NCBI GenBank assembly: GCA_013397435.1
Contig: VZRG01002374.1
Span: 39,608-103,607 of the forward strand
DNA from: Erythrocercus mccallii
Lineage: Eukaryota > Chordata > Aves > Passeriformes > Dicruridae
Direction of reading: 5' to 3'
DNA length: 64,000 nt
Part shown: positions 13,479 to 24,900 of the stretch, piece after piece
Position numbering within the stretch: position 1 is the stretch's first letter
How the letters are laid out: every line of letters starts with the position of its first letter
The notes under the pieces: model-generated
The model's input: only the letters and a program-made list of their open reading frames with translations
Database searches by the model: none
Told to the model about the DNA's origin: nothing
Program-made: the position numbers and the translations under genes

Positions 13479-16400
13479 TTCCAGTGAACAAGGATGAATG
13501 TTTAGTCTCCAAAAACTGCCTTTTGAGTTTCTTATTATCCTTTTACACAACTTCCATGTTCTGAGCCCACAGGATACTGGAACTCCAGTTTAATCATCTT
13601 AAAAGCCGGTTCAGTTCTTGAGGGTCAAAACTATTTGTGGATCAGTACTTTGAATGAAAACAGCAGAAATAATTATAGCTGCATCTTGTTCTAGAAGATA
13701 GCAGGAAAACACCACAGGCATGCCATTAACACTGAGATCATGTCTGTGCTCTCATTTCACTACTCAACACTACCCATCCATCTGTACTTTAGAAATATGA
13801 AAGTTTTGTGTAATGCCTAACTGGCCATAATTCAATACTACCAGAATTTAAAGGCATATTTCATCTTGGGAGTAGGTGGGTGCTGTTTCTGGAGCAGCCC
13901 CTCTGCAACACACTCTGAGCCCAAGGCAATTGCTAACGAAACTGGTGAGTGCCTCAGATCACCTCCCTGCAAATCACAGAAATTTTTTTGGCAGCCCGGA
14001 GAATTGCAAGGTACAACAAACAGATACTTTCTGCCAGCTCAAAACTGTGCCCTCTTTCCTGCCCGGAGCACCTGCAGGGAACCTGCTGCATTCTGTGGGG
14101 TACTGCTCTGGGGTCAGGGTGGCCAGTCAGCCTGGGACAGCAGCACTGCTCTTCCTCACTGGAAGCCCTCCCTAAGGACTCTCTTCATCATTATCTCACC
14201 CCACTCCTCAGCAGGGTCAGGGCCCTGGAAGAAGAGCTGCAATACAGCACAGAGGTTTTGCCCTTCTGCAGTTTTTCCAGCAAAAAGCAGTTTCCCTGGA
14301 TTGTGAGCAGCAGCTGAGCTCTGCAGCTGCAATCTCGCTGGCAGAGCTGCCAGCAGTACCGGGACAGAGGCTCACACATTTGAGTTAATCAGTCATTTAT
14401 CTGAGGCCTCACTGTGCTTTATCTGTGCTGCCCATGCACACAGGCTTGGGATCAGGCCAGTACTCCAGCACACTTGGATGTCTTTTGCTCCCATGGCTGA
14501 GAGCAGCTGGCCAGGATTTTCAGTGCTTTTCTGTGGGGTTTTTTCCCCACATAAAAGAGTGTTCACATCAACCAACAGGCTGCCTTTGAGTTCTCACTAC
14601 CTCACACCAGTTACAGCCTAGACTTTGCAGCTCTTATTTTTCTGCCTTTGGTCCTGTTGGGACAGTATCCATCCAATACTCCAACAGATTTTACAGTGTT
14701 TCAAGAGTTTACCTGTACTTGTCTGCTGTAAACCTGATAAACCAGTTTTTGCTGTCAGATAAATGCTACTCATTGTTCAGCTGTACAATGTGTCTTTTAT
14801 TACTGATCTTGCATTTTCATACTGCTTGCTTTTAACTTTGAAAGCTTTGACTAAAAGGTAAATGGCAAACTTGTGAACAGCTTCACATGTCAGACTCAGC
14901 AAAGGATGTTGTCATCTTTAAAGTTACATATACTTGTATCTATCCCCAGAAGTTTGAAAATGAGAGTTTTCTTCTTTCCAGCAAGGAGAATAGGAGTCAG
15001 AATTACTTGAAAAGCTTTCTTGGTTTTATCTTATTAACCTTAATTTTTAAAAAATAATTATTTTTTGATAGTTCCAAAGCTGTGGGCAGAATGGGAATGT
15101 TTTGTTTACAAGAGTTACTGGCTGAGCACAACAGAGAGAGTAAGAATACAGAGTAAGTGACATGCTCTCACATCTCTCCTCAGAAGCCCACTCTGAGGTG
15201 GCTCTCCGTCTGTTTTAAACATCAAGTGATAAATCTGCTCAAGCTACTCTTTGTCACAAAAAGCAGCTCCCTAAAAGCTAAGGGCAACTCAGCTTCTGCC
15301 TGCTGATGTCCCCACTTAAACCAAGACAGCTCCAACATTAATCCAGACTGAATTGGAATTATTTCAGCCCACTGACTCAACACTGAACTCACCTCATTAA
15401 AAACCAACCAGCAACAGAACAAAACCCAAAGCAACTCCCCACCAAATTTCTGACAGAGAACTGTCCTGGTTCAGTGAACTTTTAGACAAGGGCCAGAGAG
15501 AGCACCAAGGGCAGACAGGAGTGCAGGAGCAGGTGTGGCAGAGCCAAAATGCTGCAGCCAGGTGTTAGGCTGGCTTAAGGCAGGGACACTCTCAAGTTCT
15601 CCTCAGGCTGACCTTTGCTCCTAAGAAAGAAAATCTCTCTGTGGTCTGGCTGCATTTCCAGGAATGACAGTGCAGTAAACCTCAGGTGTTGCAGTAAACA
15701 TGGGATTTGATACTTATTTAATAACCATAAAAAGGAAGACGATATTTCAGTCTACTTTTAAAGACTTTGATGTCAATAACTGAAACTTAAAACACATTTC
15801 TCCGTCATTAGGAGTACGTGTGGCAGATGGCGGAGAAATACAAGTGGTGGAGGACAGGAAAAGCTAACATTTTCCCCCAATTAGATTTGTCCCATTTACT
15901 TTCTCCATATTGGTACATTCAGGAGAGGCACACTCCAAGAAATGTTGAGTGTGGAAGTACAGAGACCCAACAGACAACAAGTAGCAAGTTTCAGGCCCTG
16001 TTGAGCCCTTTGGTGTTCACACAGGTCACTGAAAACATCATTTTCTTTCTCCCCTGCAAAATCCTGGGCACCACCACACCACAAGCCCACGTTGTAGCTA
16101 TTCCTCACCTGCAGAATCCAAAGGAAGCACTTGCATCGTTACTACTGTTATCTGGCAGAGCGTAAAGTTCAGCCTCACATTTCATTTCAAACACAAACAT
16201 GACCTTTGAAATGGGATTTTAAATGACAGCAGAGTCAAACCTTACTGCTCTCATAGGAAGTTGTGTCTCCTTATCTTAAGGTGTTCCTCCCTGTTCTTGA
16301 GATTAAAAAAAAAAAGAAATAAACAAAAACATGATCTGTGTCATATTCCACAACTGCTCTGACCATTTTCACTGTCCCTTACAAAGTGAAATGGGTACTG

Positions 16401-17364
16401 CTGAGAAAACCAGCACAGGAACACAATTCCAGAGATAAGATGGAGATAGTAATACAAGAAGATTTTGTGCAAGAACAAGAGAACAGCTTATAATTGGCAC
16501 ATAAACAGAGCTAGGAGTTCACAGAACACCAAATATACATTGATAATTACAAAAATAAAACAAAACTCTGTATATAACCTCAGTTTTATAATTCTATACA
16601 AAAAGCCTCAGTACAGAACTTGTTCTAGTTATATTAAAACCTAAAAAGTTTTCCATTTGCAACTTTGGCTAGTTTAAATGTGGTGCTATGATTGTATGGT
16701 ATTTGATTCCTTCAAGTGTTTCACAAACAAACAAACCCACCACCAAAACCAACCAAATAAAAAAGCCCCCCAAATCAAACAAAAAATTTCACAAAACCAA
16801 CACCCTTAAATTATACATATTTCATTTCAGAAACTATAAACCAGCTCAGATCAAGAAGCAAATGCTGACACCCTCAAGATTAAATCATAGCATCTCTCAT
16901 TTCAAATCAAAATTTAATGTCTGCAATATTCTATTGGCATTCGGGGTTTTGTGGGTTTTTTTAAACTTTTTGTTGTAACATTGTCTATCACCAATGCCAA
17001 ATGATACATAATAACTAACAGTGTTTGAAAGTAACTGAATTTTTGACAGAAGGTAGTGAAACTCTTCTTTTTCCTGTTATAAATTTGATTATTGTTAATA
17101 ATAGCCATAAGAGGATTTCATTTTATATTCATATTTTATACTTGTTACTTTGTTAGTTTATATTTAGTGATGCTAAATGCTCTCATTGCCCACTTTGCAA
17201 AGCTCTAGAGAATATGACAAAAGCATTAATTCTCGCTAAAGAATGTCTTAACTTTCATTTCCATATCAAAATTGGGACTAGGAGGATGAGAGGGAGGGCA
17301 GAGAAGAAGAATCAAAATCAAAATTGGGGGAAAAACCCCTAAACATTCCATAAATCAATATCCC
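13479..17364. other. Intergenic, nothing recognised
   Basis: No coding exon or RNA gene is supported. An A/C-rich low-complexity stretch occurs at about 16720-16810. Frames of 100-146 codons at 13866-14317 overlap each other in three registers and have no domain signature, so they are chance frames. Confidence 0.55.
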
Positions 17365-17795
17365 AGCCACAGAATGGTTTTGGACATGAGCCCTTCCAGG
17401 GACAGGACATCCACAGTTCCCCCAGCATCCAGTGTCTTCCTATCCTCCAGGTAAAGAATTCCCTCCTAACATTTTGTCTAGATCTCCTCTCTTTCAGTTT
17501 CAAACCATTCCACCATCACAAAATGCCCTTGTAAAAAACTTCCTCTCCAGCTACTTTTGTAGCCTCTTTTGAGGCTCTGAAGTCCCTAAGGACTGAAAGG
17601 GACTCCAAAATCTCCTTTTCTCCAGGCTGAGTAACTCCAGCTCTCTCATCTTGTCCCCACAGCAGAGGTGCTCCAGCCCTGGGAGCATCTTCACAGCCTT
17701 CTGGATTTGTTCTAACAGGAACTTCTCCCTTTTTCTTTTGGGGACCCCACAGCTGAGCACAGCACTGCAGGTGGGGTCTCTGCTGACTCGTCCAC
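17365..17795 (-). mobile_element. CR1 LINE 3' region, antisense
   Basis: On the + strand the tract starts with CACAGAATGGTTTTGGA. It then has the reverse complement of the CR1 'hold-over' segment near 17405, CTTTCAGTTTCAAACCATTC near 17493, TGCCCTTGTAAAAAACTTCC near 17524, CTCCAGGCTGAGTAACTCC near 17620 and GCACTGCAGGTGGGGTCTC near 17763. This is the antisense avian CR1 3' end extending about 430 bases, longer than the other copies in the window. It explains the 97-codon minus-strand frame at 17516-17809. Confidence 0.93.
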
Positions 17796-20569
17796 AGAGA
17801 AAAATTCATTATTCTGTTCTACAGTAAACATTCAAGAAGAAATGCTATTGCACAATGGGCAATTTTTCCAATCATCCTTTCTCATCAGTCTCCATGAGAC
17901 CAAGAGGCTTTTGCCATTCTGACAGCAGGTTCTTTCTTGATATTTTTCATATCACTTTTATTTAGTGCCCATAAACTGTTGAGATTTCACATTAGGCAGT
18001 GACACAGCAATATCCTCAGTGCCAGAGAAAAGGTCAGAAGTGTATTTTCAACTATAAGTGATTCTACAAAAGACCAGAGAACATTAATCTGACACTGCAT
18101 GCCTAATGCCGTGCCTTCATTTGCACAGCTTTACCAGCTATTTTTATTCACAATTACCCGCCAGACCCAGAACAACTGCCGAAAAATCAAGTGCAGTAAA
18201 ATAAGGAGTGAAATTCATCTGAATATTCAGCTGGCATCAGCACTGGCATCAGTAAAACCAGCTCACTAGCACCCAATGCATACTGTGAAAGAGGAAGCTC
18301 AGCTGTAATTTGATATTCACAATCCCTAAAGCTACTTGCAGCATCAATGAAGCTTGATTATAGGTTGAATCTATAATTCTGGCAGCTGAAGAAAATATTC
18401 CATTGGCTACAGAAACAGGCAGAAAACCTTGAAGGCATTTCCTTTTAGTGCCCTTTTAGTATAGGTTTGCCAGTGTATTGTAAATATCAGCCTCAACCAC
18501 TTATTTCCTGCACTTGGGCAAGAATTTGTCATCAACCTTAACTTTTTGGACAGACATTTAAGAAGAGTTCTATAAACTGATCCACGTGCTCTAATTACTG
18601 TGCAGTTTTATATGCTCTTAAAGAGGAGCTGAGACTTGTCTGCTGCATCCTGGCAAAGTCTGAGCTTATCTGACCCAACCATATTGAAGCAACTCCTTAG
18701 GAAGGAAAAAAGAAAGTGTGCTGGCAAGCTTAATTAAATGTAGACTTTTCTTCAGGTTAAGTAAGCCAATATAAAACAGTATTTTCCATCCCACCCTTTT
18801 CCTACTTGCTCCACAGTGATGTACATCTTTAATAAAATTAACGTATTTATTGAATCCATTTAGGGCCAAAATTGTAATTTTTAGCTACAGTGAATTATGG
18901 AAGGAAATGCAATATTAGTTTCACAAAATAAAGCCCCTTTAAAAAAATATTAACACCAGGGCTGAATGAGACCAAGTGTTAAATTCCTAGTTTTTAACAA
19001 AAAATTAACCGTACAATTTTATAATATGCCTAGCATGACATCAAACTTTTGAAAAGTTTAATACACCAAACCATGTTTGAAAACGTTCAATTCTATCCCT
19101 GCTTTACAACAAATTCCTTCCGCTAATAAATCTTAAAAACAGGGAAAAGAAGTAGACAAATGCTTTTCTAAATACTGTCTTCTCCAAAGTTTCTTTATCC
19201 TCTTTCTTCACTCAGTAGTGAACACACCTGGAAGTGATGGCTCCTAATATTTTCCTAAATACCAAGGGTTTGTAATTAGAGTAGTTCACACCTGTGTTTA
19301 ACAAGGGAATCACTTTCCAACCAGCACTTTCCACCAACCCTCCCTCCTCCTTGCCCAGAGGAATTCCTCTTATCTTTTTCAGTTAAAAATGAGCTGCTTT
19401 CAGCTATAATTTCCTTTTACTGCATGCTTCCCCCTACCTTTCTTTCCTTGAAGCTTGCAACACCAAAACAGAGACCTCAGCAGTTTAGCTGCATTACACA
19501 CTTTTCTGATATACACCTTCAGATATTAACATTAATTTTCCCTACAATGCCCAGTGGAATGTCACAAATCACTTACAAAACACAGCTAGATCTGCAAGGC
19601 ACGAATAAATGGAAAATAGTCCTCTATTTAAATGGCAAATCGAGGGATAACATGTTACAGCATTCCTGTAACAGCACTAACTCCCACCAGGAGACAGGAT
19701 AAATTGTTTCTCTGCACAGAATGAGGAACTGGTGAAATTATAACAACTTCTTAGCTTAGCTACAAAACAAAAACACAGAGAAAAACAGTTTCCCTTTATC
19801 TGCTGATGTGTTGTTGGCTGAGTTCCAGCGGGCCACCCTTACTGTCATAAAATCATGTTGTGGTCCCAAATGCAGCAATACCTTTTAGCACAGCAAATCT
19901 CCCCGGGGTCTTCACACAACTTCTATCCTGAAACAAATGTAAATAGCACACTTAAATTCTGCCTGCAGCTTCAAAACTCCGGCGTGGGCATTCACACTTT
20001 GGTTTGCCTTGGCACCTTTGCCACGAAGAAATTTTTTTTTTAGCTGTAGTGTGAACGACAGCTCTTTGGTTTGTGCGGCTGAGCATGGGGGCAACCAGAC
20101 ATGGAGAGACAAAGAGACAGAGCCTGCACAAGAGCAGGGGGTGTCCCTGGGAAGCCCAGGACGGATATGTGGGGAGCAGGGCACATTTCAGTGGGTGACA
20201 GAGGCTGGAGCCTGAGGGCAGGGCTGGGACACCCACACGGGCAGGGCCTCAGGAAAGCACACAGGGAGAAATGGCCACCATCAAAACAAGCGAGGTGAAA
20301 GCCCCTAAATAAAGCCATAGCACCTGTCCCCTTACACCACAAAAAAATGTCCTCGGTGCCACAAGCTTACAGCCATCTTAAACCAGAGTAAACCTTAAGG
20401 AAGCAGAGCTCACCGTCCTTAGAGCAGCCCTCACGCTCCCCGGCTGGGTATGGAGGGCACGAACTGAGGTGGGGGGGACCTCAAAGAGCGTGCAGGTGGC
20501 AGCAAAAGCCTAACTGGCCTCAGCAAAGCCATTATCCACCTCACAAGGACCATCCCCAGCACATCCCAC
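17796..20569. other. Intergenic, approaching the GPCPD1 promoter
   Basis: AT-rich until about 20,050, then increasingly GC-rich towards the CpG island. No coding exon is recognised. On the minus strand a donor-like GGTGAGC occurs at 20408-20414. This would fit a divergent promoter-upstream transcript but nothing else supports it. Confidence 0.5.
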
Positions 20570-20637
20570 CCCTGTGGGACCGCGCTCCCTCAGCGCCGAG
20601 GCTTTCAAGGGAACGGCGCGCGCCCCGCCCCGCCCTG

Positions 20638-20709
20638 ATTGGCTGCGGCGGCAGGGGGGCGGGGCCGGGACCTCAAAGTGACGCGTCAGCCGGGGCGGGT
20701 CACGTGGCC
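20638..20709. promoter_or_regulatory. Promoter module 1: inverted CCAAT, GC box, E-box
   Basis: ATTGG (inverted CCAAT, an NF-Y-type site) lies at 20638-20642 and a GGGGCGGGG GC box at about 20656-20664. The palindrome TGACGCGTCA is at 20679-20688, and GGTCACGTGGCC, with the CACGTG core at 20701-20706, ends the module. CACGTG with a 5' T is the class of site bound by USF, MYC/MAX and MiT/TFE factors. Which factor binds here is not visible in the sequence. A donor-like CAG|GTCAGT follows at 20881. Confidence 0.6.
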
Positions 20710-21271
20710 GCCCCCTCCTCGGTGCGTTCGGGGGCAGCTGGATCCGGATCCCGGCCACGCCGCCCCTTCTCCGGCCACCCTCGGTCTGTCAGCGGCCCCG
20801 GGCAGGCGAGGAGGAGCCCGGGCAGCGCCGCTCGCAGCTCCGCCCCGAGGTGTGGGCAGCCGGCTGCAGCGCTCGGCCAGGTCAGTGCACGCCGCTGGCT
20901 GAGGGGGCGCGGGGCCGGCGGGAGTGTGGTAGGGGTGTGTGGTGGCGGCGGTAAGGGGCGGTGGATGCGCGCTCCTGAGGAGGTCTTGGAGGCTGGGGGA
21001 GGTGGGGTCGCGCTGCGCTGCGCTGGGAGAGCGCTGGGGGAGCAGCGCCGCGCTCTCTGAGGAAGATCCCGGGCGGGATGGCGCGGGGAAGCGCTGGTGC
21101 TTGGCCCTTGGGAGAGGTGGGTAGGGCAGATCTCCCCCGGCCGCAAGCCGCCCCCGAGCCCGCCGTGCCCCTCCGAGCCCGCCTGCCCCCGCTCCCCGCA
21201 CTCCCCACAGCTCCCTCGGCCCCGCCGCTGTCGAGGAACAGGCCCGGCCCCCCGGCCCTTCCCGCGCTCCC

Positions 21272-21298
21272 ATTGGCCGCGGGCGAGGTCACGTGGCC
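21272..21298. promoter_or_regulatory. Promoter module 2: inverted CCAAT and E-box
   Basis: ATTGG lies at 21272-21276 and GGTCACGTGGCC at 21287-21298, the same 12-mer as in module 1 about 590 bases upstream. The spacing is much tighter, with 13 bases between ATTGG and CACGTG against 58 in module 1. A donor-like CCG|GTACGT follows at 21495. The module is a plausible core promoter for a first exon of roughly 21,330-21,494. Confidence 0.6.
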
Positions 21299-21329
21299 GG
21301 CGGGGGGCGGCTGGAACCGGTTGGGGCCG

Positions 21330-21494
21330 CGCCGCCCCCTCCCCACCCCCGTCAGGCGGCCCCGGGGCGGCGGCGCCGGCGGCGGGAGGGGCGGGGAGCC
21401 GGGGCTGCGCCCTCCGCAGCCCCGCACAAAACCGGCGGGGACACGCAGCGCCGCTCCGCTCCGCCAGCTCAGTCGGCGCCGCGTGAGGGGACCG
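21330..21494 (+). other. GPCPD1: Candidate non-coding first exon of GPCPD1
   Basis: The first coding exon opens with an acceptor at 28913 and only 37 bases of 5' UTR, so a non-coding upstream exon is required. Candidate donors in the CpG island are GTACGT at 21495, GTGAGC at 21962 (preceded by AAG, the best match to consensus) and GTCAGT at 20881 (preceded by CAG). The 21495 site is listed because it follows promoter module 2 closely. The start is only a guess, and alternative first exons are possible. Confidence 0.35.
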
Positions 21495-21961
21495 GTACGT
21501 CCCCCTCAGGTTCCCTGAGAGGCAGCGCGCCTGGGGGCGGCCGCGGTGCTGCCCGACCCGGGGCGGGGGTGCCGTGCTGGGAGGGCTGCGGGCGCTGTCC
21601 CCCGGTGGGGTGGCTCGGAGGGCTGCGGGGCAGGCAGCTCTGTTTGTTTACGTCTCCGCCTCAAGCCCTGGGGCGGTCCCGCGGGCTGCCGCGTTATGCA
21701 AGCGGCCGGGCCGGGGCGGGCCTGGGGACGTGGCGCGCCGCCCCTTGGCCCGGCTGCGGCTGCGGGTGGAGCCCCGGGGTCGGCGGGGGAGCCCCGGGAC
21801 CGGCGGGCTGGACGCGCTGCGGCGGCGCTGGGCTCTGCGGGGCGTGCGCCGCGCTGTTCTTTGTCTTGGCTCCGCACTAAAGGAGAGCGGCGGTGATGCT
21901 GCCGGCTCGTGGTTCGGTGTTATTGATCGCACAGGCGCTAGTGAGGCAGCTCTAGTTTAAG

Positions 21962-24900
21962 GTGAGCTTTGAAAGTTAATCTGTTACCTGCACTCTAACC
22001 GGGCACAGGTTCGTTCTTCTGTTTTTTTCTTTTTCCTTTAAAGTTAGTAGCTTGTCTTGTTAGCATTTTAATTTATCAGAGCATGCAGTGTTAGATGGCG
22101 TTTAACCTTCAACATATTTTGTTAATGGTAGGGTGAAATAGTTAGATAAGTAGAATTATTTTTATCATATATATTTCTATTCTAGCATTACTGTCTGTAA
22201 AATAACTGTGTAAGATGTTAAAAAATAGGATAATGCCGTTGGTCGTGAATAGACATTGGTAGTCTAAGCTGCCACGTAATTAATTTTTCAGCAAAGCACA
22301 TAGCCCCTCAACAGAATGGACCCAGGCTTTGGAAACCCGTTTAAAAAGTGGTTTGTTGAGAGCTGTGGGGGAGCATTATACCTGTTATTTGTCCAAGTCA
22401 TTCCTAAGTGAGGAATGTTAGTGTGATCACAGAGAGCTAAACTACTTCCTGCCTAAGATCTTGTCAGCCACACGTTAATAATAAACAACATTTCAGAAAA
22501 GAGGAATCAAACTGATGCTGCTCTGTCGCACTTACAAACGTGCCCCAGCTGTTTCCTGTCTGTTTCAAGAACTTTGCAAAACTGCTGTGGTGTAGCTGAG
22601 GCGGAAGCATCTGTCCCGTGGACAGGTATTTGCCAAATGCTTTTACTTTAAACAAAGCAGATATATTGTGGGTGAACAGAGAGGGGCCTGATGTCTGCTT
22701 ACCACGGCTGACTTGGCCCTGCACATGGGGAGCTAAATTGATACTGAAAATATAATCCTCAAGATATCTTCCTCAAGATATTCATGTGATGTAATTTTAG
22801 AGGTATCACTTGGGCTTTGCTGCTTTCTAAAGGTCAGCATAAGCCTGTTGGTAAAATTGCAGCCTTTGAATCAGAACAGGATGTCCAGATCTTCTGTGCA
22901 AGTTTGTTTGCTGTCCATTATTAGCACTGCAATGCAGAAGGAGAGACCTGCTGACTTTCTGGTCGTCCTTGCTCCTGCAGTCAAGGTGCAGCAGGGGGGA
23001 AAGGAGGGGGCAGGAAGAACTCTCATTGTTTGGTTGAATATGAGGGAGTTGATGCTGTAATGCTGTTTCTAAAATTAATTCCCTCCCATTTGTTAGAGGG
23101 AATGCCCTTACAAATATATCCTCTGACGCTATTCTAAAACCCAGGTGTCTTCAACTGCTGTTACATAATTTTCTTGCATGTCTATTTGGTTGCCTTAAAC
23201 GTATTCTGTAATATCTGATACCTCGTTAGGACCAACCACGAGCAACAAAATCTGGTCATCATGCTACAGAATTAACCGGATGTGACTTGTTGTCTTCAGA
23301 ATATCACAGTCTGTGTTTTATGCTCTCATCTCTTTGTTCAGCACAGCAGCAGATCTGATGCATGGTGGATTTTCTACTGCCGTGTGTAGCACAGCTTTTA
23401 AGGAGGTAAAATCTGAGCGCAGTACCTTCTCCAGCAGTGCTGGGCTGTGTTCAGATTCATGGGGGGCTCTCAGTGCTGCCAGTGTGTCCTCCCAGCTGTC
23501 AAATGATTTGGCTGGGACTGTGGCACCTTTCCCCTGCTTCAGCGTGGGGTTGGACTCTCTTTGGTGTTGATACATCTTGTGAGTCTCTTAAGGTGGAAAA
23601 TGTCAGCTCAAAATGACAAAAGTAAAAGCAAAAATACTCCAGCCTTCTAGTCCTTGCCAATTTTATCTTTATGTGCAAAAAATGGAGAGATATTTTGAAA
23701 TAATTGAGCGTGTTTACTTTTTGGATTGTGCACTTTCAGGACTGTGCACCCCGACCTGTGATGAAATGCGTGCTAGCGTTATGAAAGATCTGTTTGTGCA
23801 TGCATGATGCTGGTGGGTTGACCTTGGCTGCTGCCAGTTGCCCACCAAACAGCTCTGTCACTCCTCTCCTCAGGGGGAGAAAGGTGGAAAAAGGGGTCAA
23901 GGCAGAGTTTATTAAAACAAAAAGCATTTATGCAGAAGCAAGGGGAAACAGAAGATTTTATTCTCTACTTCCCCTTTAGGGAAGCAAAGCTTCAGTATGT
24001 GTAGGGTTGCTGTGGAAGACAAACGTCTTAAGTAACAAATGCCCTTCTTTCTTTTAGCTTTTTTATTTCTTTTTTTTAAATCTCTTGATCTCTGAGCAGG
24101 TGTCATCTGATAAGGAATGGTCAGTTTGGGTCACCTGTCCTGGCTGTGTCTCCTCCCAGGATGTTGCCCTTTGCAGCCTCCTGGTGATAGTGAGGAATGT
24201 TGGAGAGACAGCAGGGAAACTCTGCTGTGTTATCCACACCTTTCTAGCTGCCAGTACAAAGCACAGCAGTGTGAGGGCTGTTGTAGGGAAAATTAACTCC
24301 TTCTCAGCCAGACCCAGTACAATGAGCTTCGTTTTTCTGCAGCTAACCGAGGAAATTCAGTAATAGAGCAAGCAGAAGTAACCTTGCACTAAAAATCAGA
24401 TGTTTGAAAGTACTAAAAGGATTTCAGGAATTTTGTGGCACCTGTGTACTTAGTTGGCTCCTTTTAGTTGTCTAATTACCTTTGAAAAAGCCCATTAAAT
24501 ACCTGTAAAAGTTATTAGCTTCAAAAACCCCCACCATTAAAAAGATACTTTGTAAGCTGTATTTTTTCATCTCATTGGAAAAATCTGTGCTGTGCATGCT
24601 GTAATTTTTAAATATAATGTTACCCAAGAGAGTTTTGGGTTGAGAGCTTTGCATCACAATTTTTTACTATTAGTTTATTAGATAGAGATTGGTGGCTTTT
24701 TGTGGGGAGAGAAGGGGAGAAATGTGACACTTGAGTGCCAGTCTGGTACTTTTGGCTTTCTTACCAGCATGTTGCCAAATTCTGATTATCCTTAATGGAT
24801 ATGCTGAGTGTTACCAGCCATTCTGCAGCCCTTACAGTCAACTTAGAGTTGATAAAATCAGCTTTTCATTCAGATCTCTGAAGATAGTTGCTTGAAGTGT

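Larger units (their letters stand above)
20570..21900. promoter_or_regulatory. GPCPD1: CpG island, GPCPD1 promoter region
   Basis: GC content and CpG frequency rise abruptly here and fall again at about 21,900, in contrast to the AT-rich flanks. The island lies about 7 kb upstream of the GPCPD1 start codon on the same strand, with no other candidate promoter between them. It holds GC boxes, two inverted CCAAT boxes, two identical E-box segments and three splice-donor candidates. Several 100-195 codon frames, rich in Pro, Arg, Ala and Gly, cross it on both strands. They come from GC-rich composition and are not called as genes. Confidence 0.88.

Noticed and set aside
15463..15640. TGTCCTGGTTCAG, resembling the start of an avian LTR
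   Set aside because: The similarity stops after about 13 bases and no matching end or duplication was found.
1..20569. Exons of the neighbour SHLD1 or CHGB expected from human gene order
   Set aside because: No frame here resembles what I know of those proteins; they probably lie outside the window.
21272..21298. ER-stress response element (CCAAT-N9-CCACG)
   Set aside because: CCAAT and CCACG are both present, but the order and spacing are wrong on either strand for ERSE or ERSE-II.
20504..21960. Several long frames (up to 195 codons) on both strands in the CpG island
   Set aside because: GC-rich DNA has few stop codons. The products are low-complexity Pro/Arg/Gly/Ala, overlap in all registers and match no family.
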